NCBI GenBank assembly: GCA_900550465.1
Contig: URSC01000029.1
Coordinates: forward strand, 1-7,945
Reading direction: 5' to 3'
Length of the DNA stretch: 7,945 nucleotides
Source of the DNA: an uncultured Alistipes sp.
GTDB lineage: Bacteria; Bacteroidota; Bacteroidia; Bacteroidales; UBA932
Shown: in pieces, positions 1-5,263 of the stretch
How positions within the stretch are numbered: the first letter of the stretch is position 1
How the letters are laid out: each line of letters opens with the position of its first letter
Notes under the pieces: model-generated
Seen by the model: only the letters and a program-made list of their open reading frames with translations
Told to the model about the DNA's origin: nothing
The model's database searches: none
Position numbers and translations under genes: made by a program

Positions 1-692
1 CCTGTAGGGAAATGCAGGGCATAGTCCCAGCGGACAGTGTACTGCTCCCAGAAATCCGCGCCGGGGGGCTCAGGCAGGTCCATCGTCATGTTCTGCAGGA
101 ACTCGGCGGCATCGGTCGAGACAGCCTCCACCCGCCCCATAGGACTGTGCATGGTCTCGGCGACATCCATCGTAGTGAACCATTCGTCTGACGAGATATT
201 CAGGTCAAAACGGGCCTCGTAGCATTCCTTCAATGAAATGGAGCCTTGATATGTGTCATCAAAGACAATTCTGGAAAGATCCGACATGTCATAGACAGAG
301 GAACCTCCCTGCATATCCTTGGTACATACCGCAAAAGCCGCGACCTTATAGTTCCCTGCATGCAGGGTGTCTGTAAAGCGCACGCTGGAAGATCCGTCCT
401 CAGCCCTGACGGCTCCGGACTCCAGGCGGCTGACAGGATCTCCCGTGAAATCGTTTCTGTAAATCTCCATGATAAAATACATGCAGCCGTCCTCATCGCT
501 GCGTCCAATGGTGGATGTTTCAGCTACGGCCGGATCCGTAGTCAGGTCGATATTGACAACTATCATTGTCGGATCCACGCCCGGACCTACCGGATACTCA
601 TGAATACGGCAGGAGACTACAGCGATACCTGTAAGGATTGCGGCCACGTATATCAGGACCGCCGTGAGGGATGTTTTTGGTGTATGTTTCAT
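1..692 (-). CDS. DUF6562-like/fimbrial-accessory lipoprotein (C-terminus beyond left edge)
   Basis: This open frame has no internal stop and leaves the window at base 1, so only the first 230 residues are seen. The N-terminus is a lipoprotein signal: basic start (MKHTPK), hydrophobic stretch at residues 8-26 and a lipobox ending V-V-S-C28, followed by an R-I-H-E-Y-P segment. The rest is beta-rich with short hydrophobic strands (MIVVNIDL about 43-50, YKVAAFAV about 115-122). A lipoprotein with CxHEYP after the lipobox, located just behind a DUF3575 gene, fits Bacteroidales proteins annotated DUF6562 (related to Mfa2/FimB-type fimbrial accessory proteins); this assignment is from memory of the family, not a search. 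It is probably anchored in the outer membrane. Start: the ATG at 692 lies 8 bases after GGAGG (701-705), while the in-frame ATG at 698 is only 2 bases from it, so 692 is preferred. It lies 12 bases behind the DUF3575 gene and is presumably cotranscribed with it. Its exact role is unknown. Confidence 0.75.
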   Translation of the reverse strand, partial: MKHTPKTSLTAVLIYVAAILTGIAVVSCRIHEYPVGPGVDPTMIVVNIDLTTDPAVAETSTIGRSDEDGCMYFIMEIYRNDFTGDPVSRLESGAVRAEDGSSSVRFTDTLHAGNYKVAAFAVCTKDMQGGSSVYDMSDLSRIVFDDTYQGSISLKECYEARFDLNISSDEWFTTMDVAETMHSPMGRVEAVSTDAAEFLQNMTMDLPEPPGADFWEQYTVRWDYALHFPT

Positions 693-700
693 GTTCATCT

Positions 701-705
701 CCTCC
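701..705 (-). promoter_or_regulatory. Ribosome binding site GGAGG that decides the lipoprotein start
   Basis: On the minus strand GGAGG overlaps the TAG stop of the upstream DUF3575 gene by one base. It stands 8 bases before the ATG at 692, against 2 bases for the ATG at 698. A strong Shine-Dalgarno is less common in Bacteroidota, and its overlap with the upstream stop suggests coupled translation of the two surface proteins. Confidence 0.6.
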
Positions 706-2132
706 TATAACTTATATATCAACGATATTCCAAGCCGGGTAATACCCAGATAATTGGCAGTGGAGGTATCCCAGCTGATACCGTTCTCGACATTGTAGAA
801 TGTATCGTAGCGGGTCCAGATATAGCCTACTCCGATGTTGAACTCCATGCCCCAGCGCTTTGAGAACTTGAGGGCGTATCCGTAATCCAGTCCCGCGCCC
901 CACATTCCGTCAGTATCCTGATAGCGGTTGCGTTCATCCACCGAGATGTTGAACATACCGCCTAGCAGATGTACGCCGAAGAAATGACCCTTCATTCCCG
1001 GCTTTAGCCAGTAACGGGCCGACGGCTGCAAAGCGAATACCCTGTACCGGTAATTACGCGCCACCGTATAGGGACTGTAGAACACTGGTATATCGAGCGA
1101 CCACTGATCAGCCAGACGAACCTCTACCGCCAGATTCGGAACGACCAGGGCATAAAAAGGCAGGTTGGTCTTGAGCCACCAGCGGGATGATTCCCAGGTA
1201 AATGAAGACTTCTTCCTGCCGGAAACGGTCTTGCCGGAATCAACGGCAGGTACTACGGCTACGGCAGAATCCGCTTCCGGAGCCACTGCTACCGCCGAAT
1301 CTGCCGGAACTACAGATGCGGCCCCCCTATCTCCGGCCACTACAGCAGGCCTTTGCGCCGCTAGTATAGGATCTCCTTCACGTGCAGAAAGGGCATAGAC
1401 CTCCGGCACACTCTCGGGAATGTACTGCCGGAGCGGCTCCCCGGCATCCCGCCTACGGACAATCAGGAGCACCGTCATACTGTTGCGCAGCTTTGGAAAC
1501 ATGTGCTGCTTCATATAAGCGTAAGCGCGGCCTCCCGCTATGGTCAGAAGCCGCACCTTCAGCTGCTCCTTCACCATACCGGGAGCATATTCTACCGTCT
1601 CAGGCACCGTCCTCAGGGCATCCAGCACCTGTTCCCGATCCGGAACTTGAGTGTCTTTCTCCACCAGAGTCCGCAGAATATCGTACCCGATACCCTCCGG
1701 TTCGCATGTCACTTTTCCAGGATCTATACCTGTATACCTTATTATATATGAAGCCAGCGAGTCACCACGCAGGCGTGTTAGCCTATTATTCGAGCGCAGG
1801 TCGCCATCAGGTGATGAGTACGAGCGGATTACTACTTCAAAATCCCTGTTCTCATCCATATAGGAGCGAACTTTTGTGATTACGGAATCCAATGCCGCCG
1901 CATTGCCGTTATAACTCGGAATCACATACCGGTATCCGGACGGATAGTGTACCGTGATACTGTCCTCAGGGTGCAGCTGCATCGGCTCATCCAACAGCAT
2001 CTCCGCCACGTCAGTTATCTCTTCTGCCGGATCCGCCGGTCCTGGCACCGCTCTTCCTTCTGCCACCCCGGATAAACAGCAGCAGGACAATAAAAGAAGA
2101 GACAGTCTTCTCAGTATGGGTTTGCTGTACAT
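705..2132 (-). CDS. DUF3575 outer-membrane protein with N-terminal OmpA-like domain
   Basis: A 475-residue envelope protein. Residues 1-28 form an export signal (basic MYSKPILRR, then LSLLLLSCCCL); cleavage could follow AEGRA, though L-L-S-C could also act as a lipobox. Residues about 62-225 resemble an OmpA-C-like domain: V-V-I-R-S-Y-S-S-P-D-G at 100-110, then N-N-R-L-T-R-L-R-G-D-S near 115-125, like the peptidoglycan-binding fold of OmpA/MotB. A Pro/Ala/Val linker (about 245-310) carries repeats of ADSAVAV (277-283, 287-293). Residues about 315-475 match DUF3575: a W-x-L-K-T-N-L start, repeated aromatic beta-strands (GVHLLGGMF, FNIGVGYIW) and an end in I-Y-K-L, as in beta-barrels. DUF3575 proteins occur in Bacteroidales fimbria-like loci, and a structural or anchoring role there is inferred. 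The start has no clear Shine-Dalgarno, only an A/T-rich leader. The following lipoprotein gene is almost contiguous. The domain order is well supported; the function is not known. Confidence 0.88.
   Translation of the reverse strand: MYSKPILRRLSLLLLSCCCLSGVAEGRAVPGPADPAEEITDVAEMLLDEPMQLHPEDSITVHYPSGYRYVIPSYNGNAAALDSVITKVRSYMDENRDFEVVIRSYSSPDGDLRSNNRLTRLRGDSLASYIIRYTGIDPGKVTCEPEGIGYDILRTLVEKDTQVPDREQVLDALRTVPETVEYAPGMVKEQLKVRLLTIAGGRAYAYMKQHMFPKLRNSMTVLLIVRRRDAGEPLRQYIPESVPEVYALSAREGDPILAAQRPAVVAGDRGAASVVPADSAVAVAPEADSAVAVVPAVDSGKTVSGRKKSSFTWESSRWWLKTNLPFYALVVPNLAVEVRLADQWSLDIPVFYSPYTVARNYRYRVFALQPSARYWLKPGMKGHFFGVHLLGGMFNISVDERNRYQDTDGMWGAGLDYGYALKFSKRWGMEFNIGVGYIWTRYDTFYNVENGISWDTSTANYLGITRLGISLIYKL
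1254..1304 (-). repeat. Short coding repeat in the interdomain linker (two 7-residue units, 30-bp period)
   Basis: The DUF3575 protein linker holds two identical ADSAVAV peptides separated by APE, with a further partial unit (PAVDS) following. At DNA level the two copies are similar but not identical (ctacggcagaatcc against ctaccgccgaatct on the plus strand). This indicates an old duplication maintained as a flexible spacer between the OmpA-like and DUF3575 domains. Confidence 0.6.
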
Positions 2133-2135
2133 TTT

Positions 2136-2148
2136 AAATCTTCGTTTA
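2136..2148. repeat. Left arm of a 13-bp inverted repeat flanking the surface-operon promoter region
   Basis: Read on the minus strand this is TAAACGAAGATTT. The partner at 2308-2320 reads TAAACGAAGGTTT on the plus strand, so the two match at 12 of 13 positions in opposite orientation. The arm ends 4 bases before the ATG of the DUF3575 gene, so a recombination between the arms would leave the coding sequence intact but exchange its promoter. Confidence 0.6.
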
Positions 2149-2154
2149 GGAATA

Positions 2155-2162
2155 TAAAGATA
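2155..2162 (-). promoter_or_regulatory. Possible -7 box TATCTTTA for the DUF3575 operon
   Basis: The minus-strand octamer TATCTTTA differs from the Bacteroidota -7 consensus TAnnTTTG only in its last base and sits about 22 bases before the ATG. No convincing -33 TTTG lies at the expected distance, and the surrounding sequence is so A/T-rich that chance matches are likely. It falls between the two arms of the inverted repeat. Confidence 0.3.
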
Positions 2163-2307
2163 TTAAAATAAAATAACACTTTTGTAAAAATTTTCAAAAA
2201 ATTTAAAATTGGAGTAAATTATTTAAAAATCAGATATCTAATACTCCAAATCCTGCGCTATTCTGATTGTTGTTTCTGAATTACGGCAGAATTGCCTGTG
2301 TGCATTT

Positions 2308-2320
2308 TAAACGAAGGTTT
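2308..2320. repeat. Right arm of the 13-bp inverted repeat
   Basis: Plus strand TAAACGAAGGTTT, the inverted partner of 2136-2148 with one mismatch (G for A). The 159 bases between the arms contain the AT-rich putative promoter. Both arms also overlap copies of a direct repeat (TGTRCATTTTAAA). Confidence 0.6.
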
Positions 2321-2361
2321 TTCCAGCACTCTATCAATTGATCAGTTGTTCTATGGGCTGC

Positions 2362-2380
2362 ATCTGCAGATTATGCAGAT
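2362..2380 (-). terminator. Hairpin just past the threonine-aldolase-like gene, possible weak terminator
   Basis: Inverted arms ATCTGCA and TGCAGAT enclose a 5-base loop, starting 12 bases downstream of the TGA on the minus strand. A wider TGCATC/GATGCA pair surrounds part of it. No T-run follows, so it is not a classical intrinsic terminator; it may stabilise the 3' end of the recJ transcript or simply be a palindrome. Confidence 0.3.
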
Positions 2381-2392
2381 AATGATGCAACG

Positions 2393-3421
2393 TCAGAGCA
2401 GCTCCAGCAGCGCATCGACATCAGCGGCAGTGGTTGCCCAGTCGGTGACAAAGCGGATGGCGCTGCGGGAATCGTCGAGATGCTCCCAGAGGGAGAATGT
2501 GGCCTGGCCGCGGAGGCGGTCGATGACGGTATTGTCGACAATGACAAAGAGCTGGTTGGTCTGAGGTTCGGCCAGGAAACGGTATCCCTTGGCTGAAATG
2601 CCGGCGGCGAGACGGCCGGCGGCGGAAATGGCATTGCGGCCCACACGCTCATAGAGGCCGTCAGTGAAGAGGGTGTCGAACTGGACTCCGAGCAGACGGC
2701 CCTTGGCCAGAAGGGCGCCGCGCTGCTTGATCAGGGAAAACAGGTTGCCGACAAGGCCGGGACGGGGTACGACCAGAGCCTCTCCGAAGAGGGCCCCGCA
2801 CTTGGTGCCGCCGATGTAGAACATATCGCACAGAGCGGCTATATCCTTCAGTGTTATGTCATTGCGGTCAGAAGCCAGGGCATAGGCCAGGCGCGCTCCG
2901 TCCAGATACAGGGGTATATGGTACTCGCGGCAGACAGCGGCCATCTCCTGTAACTCGGCCAGGGAATACAGGGCGCCCTGCTCAGTGGGATGGGTGACGT
3001 ACACCATTCCGGGCTCGACCATGTGGGCAAAGTTCTCGTCGGCCCAGTACGCACGAAGGTATTCGCGTACTTCTGCCGGACGGAGCTTGCCCCCGTCATG
3101 GGCGGGCAGGGCCAGGACCTTGTGCCCGGTGGCCTCTACGGCTCCAGATTCATGGTGGTTGATATGCCCGGTAAGGGGTGAGATGACTCCCTGGCAGTGA
3201 CGGAGCACAGCGCATATGGCCAGGGCATTGACCTGGGTGCCGCCTATAAGCAGACGCACCTGGGCATCCGGACAGCCGCAGGCCGAGCGGATCTTGTCCA
3301 CAGCCGCGGCAGTGTACGGATCGTCCCCGTAACCGAGAGTCTGTTCCATATTGGTGCGCACGAGGGCCTCCATCACTTCGGGACAGGCCCCGCGCATATA
3401 GTCATTTTCGAAGTTGAGCAT
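2393..3421 (-). CDS. Threonine aldolase-like PLP-dependent enzyme (beta-eliminating lyase family)
   Basis: A 342-residue fold-type I PLP enzyme; the usual length for low-specificity threonine aldolases is about 330-350. The family cleaves L-threonine or L-allo-threonine to glycine and acetaldehyde in the cytoplasm. Visible landmarks in order: N-terminal LNFENDYMRG; glycine-rich GGTQVN (60-65), which binds the cofactor phosphate; H86 in TGHINHHESGA, the ring-stacking histidine, with E91; L-D-G-A-R-L with D174, which pairs with the pyridine nitrogen; and G-G-T-K-C-G with K207, the Schiff-base lysine. The start at 3421 has GGAGG 10 bases upstream (3432-3436). It follows recJ by 24 bases on the same strand, so it is probably cotranscribed, without an obvious functional link. 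The N-terminus differs from the E. coli LtaE type (MIDLRSDT), so substrate preference is uncertain; another beta-eliminating lyase activity is possible. No key residue is missing. Confidence 0.9.
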   Translation of the reverse strand: MLNFENDYMRGACPEVMEALVRTNMEQTLGYGDDPYTAAAVDKIRSACGCPDAQVRLLIGGTQVNALAICAVLRHCQGVISPLTGHINHHESGAVEATGHKVLALPAHDGGKLRPAEVREYLRAYWADENFAHMVEPGMVYVTHPTEQGALYSLAELQEMAAVCREYHIPLYLDGARLAYALASDRNDITLKDIAALCDMFYIGGTKCGALFGEALVVPRPGLVGNLFSLIKQRGALLAKGRLLGVQFDTLFTDGLYERVGRNAISAAGRLAAGISAKGYRFLAEPQTNQLFVIVDNTVIDRLRGQATFSLWEHLDDSRSAIRFVTDWATTAADVDALLELL

Positions 3422-3445
3422 GGCAGTGTTGCCTCCTATATCTTT

Positions 3446-5176
3446 CTAGAAAAGTTCTTTCTTACGTATATCCTTGACCCGAAGCTGGATATTGGCTATG
3501 CCGCGGTAGTAGTTCTCCGCGATGGAGTAGCAGATGTCCACCGGGTTGCCGGCGTGCAGGTGCTCGAAGTGCTCGGAACGGTTGAAGGCTATCGCCGAGA
3601 TGTGGCGGTAGGGCTCGTCCTCCTGTATCAGCTCCAGCTTCATGTGACCGTTGTCAGAGCCTACGAGGCGCCCGTTGCCGTTGTCATAGACATTCTCGGT
3701 AATGAACACAGGCGAGAGGTTCCCCGGGCCGAAGGGCTGGAACTGCTTGAGTATCCTGAAGAACTTCGGGGTAATCTGCTTGAAGTCCAGATAGGTGTCG
3801 ATGGTGACTACGGGCGTGAGGATGTCCTCGGTGATCTTGGCCGCGACGACCCGCTCGAACTTCTCCGCGAAAGGCTTGAGATTCTCCTGCTTGAGGGTGA
3901 GACCCGCCGCATACATGTGGCCACCGAAATTTTCCAGATACTCCGAACATTCCTCTATTGCCTCATAGAGGTCGAAGCCGGCAATACTGCGGGCCGAGCC
4001 GGTTATGAAGCCGTTGGACTCCGTGAGGACGATCGTGGGACGGTAGAACGCCTCCACAAGCCTTGAGGCCACGATGCCGACCACTCCCTTGTGCCACTTG
4101 GGATTGAACACGACGGTGGACTTGCGGAGGGGGTAGTCCTTGGAGCGCTTGACGGTCTCTATCGCCTCGCGGGTGATCTCCTTGTCCACGCTCTTGCGCT
4201 CCTTGTTGTGGGTGTCGATGGCCTTGCCGATGCTCTGGGCCTCGTCGTCATTGCGGCAGACGAGGAGATGGACGGCGGTGCGGCCCGACTCCATGCGGCC
4301 TGCGGCATTGATCCTGGGACCTATCTTGAACACAATATCGTCAATGGTGATTTTATGGTTCTCCAGCCCGGAGAGCTTGATGATCGAGAGGAGGCCCTTG
4401 CTCGGGGAACTGTTGAGCCGTTCCAGACCATAATAGGCCAGAATACGGTTCTCTCCCGTCATTGAGACCAGGTCGGCGGCGATGCTGACCGCCACCAGGT
4501 CGAGGAAGGACTCCACCCAGGCGAAGGGCAGTCCCTTGCGGAGGGCATAGGCCTGGACCAGCTTGAAACCGACTCCGCAGCCGGAGAGATCGTCGAAGGG
4601 ATAGTTGCAGTCATGCCGCTTGGGGTCGAGGATGGCGGCGGCAGGCGGCAGGGTCTCGTCGGGGAGATGGTGGTCGCAGATGATGATATCGATGCCCTTG
4701 TCGCTGGCGTAGCGCACTTTCTCCACGGCCTTGATGCCGCAGTCCAGGGAGATGATCAGGGTGTAGCCGTTCTCCCAGGCCCAGTCGATGCCCTTGTAGG
4801 AGATGCCGTAGCCCTCGTCGTAGCGGTCGGGTATGTAGTACTCGACGTTGGGGTTGAAATTGCGTATGAAGGTGTACATCAGGGCGACGGCCGTAGTCCC
4901 GTCCACATCGTAGTCTCCGTAGATCATGACCTTCTCCTCCGAGGCTATAGCCTTTTCAAGACGGTCCACAGCCTTGTCCATATCCTTCATCAGGAAGGGG
5001 TCGTGGAGCTTGGAGAGGTCGGGCTTGAAGAACTCGCGGGCCCGGTCGGCAGTGGTGATACCGCGCTGTACCAGGAGGTTGGCGAGGACCTGGTCGATGC
5101 CCAGCTCCGAGGAGAGGGCACGGACCAGAGCCGGGTTGCCCTGCTCTTTAACTATCCATTTTTTTTCGATTGACAT
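3446..5176 (-). CDS. recJ: Single-stranded-DNA-specific exonuclease RecJ
   Basis: A 576-residue, full-length RecJ, a 5'-to-3' single-strand DNA exonuclease acting in RecF-pathway recombination, mismatch repair and base-excision repair. DHH domain: YGDYDVDG at 86-93 (metal ligands D88, D90, D92), S-L-D-C-G with D145, the signature D168-H-H and A-A-D-L-V with D235. The linker helix and G-P-R-I-N-A-A-G-R-M-E follow at 286-296. DHHA1 domain: HKGVVGIVASR at 362-372, GSARS at 393-397 and GGHMYAAG at 418-425. The C-terminal OB-fold starts near residue 455 and includes PFGPGN (481-486). All catalytic residues seen are intact. The start at 5176 is favoured because an early K-K-W segment is typical of Bacteroidota RecJ. 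The gene diverges from lysS and is followed at 24 bases by the threonine-aldolase-like gene. A perfect -7 box lies only 5 bases before the ATG, implying a very short or absent leader. Confidence 0.97.
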   Translation of the reverse strand: MSIEKKWIVKEQGNPALVRALSSELGIDQVLANLLVQRGITTADRAREFFKPDLSKLHDPFLMKDMDKAVDRLEKAIASEEKVMIYGDYDVDGTTAVALMYTFIRNFNPNVEYYIPDRYDEGYGISYKGIDWAWENGYTLIISLDCGIKAVEKVRYASDKGIDIIICDHHLPDETLPPAAAILDPKRHDCNYPFDDLSGCGVGFKLVQAYALRKGLPFAWVESFLDLVAVSIAADLVSMTGENRILAYYGLERLNSSPSKGLLSIIKLSGLENHKITIDDIVFKIGPRINAAGRMESGRTAVHLLVCRNDDEAQSIGKAIDTHNKERKSVDKEITREAIETVKRSKDYPLRKSTVVFNPKWHKGVVGIVASRLVEAFYRPTIVLTESNGFITGSARSIAGFDLYEAIEECSEYLENFGGHMYAAGLTLKQENLKPFAEKFERVVAAKITEDILTPVVTIDTYLDFKQITPKFFRILKQFQPFGPGNLSPVFITENVYDNGNGRLVGSDNGHMKLELIQEDEPYRHISAIAFNRSEHFEHLHAGNPVDICYSIAENYYRGIANIQLRVKDIRKKELF

Positions 5177-5181
5177 GAGCG

Positions 5182-5189
5182 CAAATTTA
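5182..5189 (-). promoter_or_regulatory. Candidate recJ -7 box TAAATTTG
   Basis: On the minus strand this octamer is an exact match to the Bacteroidota -7 consensus TAnnTTTG. It ends 5 bases before the recJ ATG, so transcription from it would begin at or beside the start codon. A near copy (TAAATTTTG, one extra base) lies directly upstream at 5190-5198. No clear -33 TTTG is found at the usual spacing. Confidence 0.45.
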
Positions 5190-5232
5190 CAAAATTTATC
5201 GAATGGTGCGGAAGTTGTTTGAAATACTTTCT

Positions 5233-5240
5233 TAAATTTG
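5233..5240 (+). promoter_or_regulatory. Candidate lysS -7 box TAAATTTG
   Basis: An exact match to TAnnTTTG, 23 bases before the lysS ATG, giving a predicted leader of roughly 17-20 bases. The best upstream TTG (5215-5217) is 15 bases away, closer than the roughly 19 usually seen for the -33 element, so the -33 part is weak. The octamer is identical to the candidate recJ box on the other strand. Confidence 0.55.
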
Positions 5241-5263
5241 CCGTTTGAACTAATAACGACAAG

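Larger units (their letters stand above)
2133..2392. other. AT-rich intergenic region upstream of the surface operon
   Basis: A 260-base gap between the threonine-aldolase-like gene and the DUF3575 gene, the longest non-coding stretch here. The half nearest the DUF3575 gene (about 2150-2240) is extremely A/T-rich with homopolymer runs and is the probable promoter and upstream element for the minus-strand surface operon. The other half holds several palindromes and a hairpin, described separately. I see no tRNA, conserved RNA or credible ORF in it; the only short frame with a start like the neighbouring gene (minus strand from about 2307) stops after some 15 codons. Confidence 0.7.

Noticed and set aside
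246..710. A 154-codon plus-strand open frame at the left end
   Set aside because: The opposite strand carries a continuous lipoprotein frame with a signal peptide, lipobox and good ribosome binding site, which explains the region better.
2299..2392. Small peptide gene in the intergenic region on the minus strand
   Set aside because: The ATG opens only about 15 codons, has no ribosome binding site and no recognisable product.
3197..4066. A 289-codon plus-strand open frame opposite recJ and the threonine-aldolase-like gene
   Set aside because: It spans two real genes on the other strand and shows no domain; it is an artefact of GC-rich codon use.
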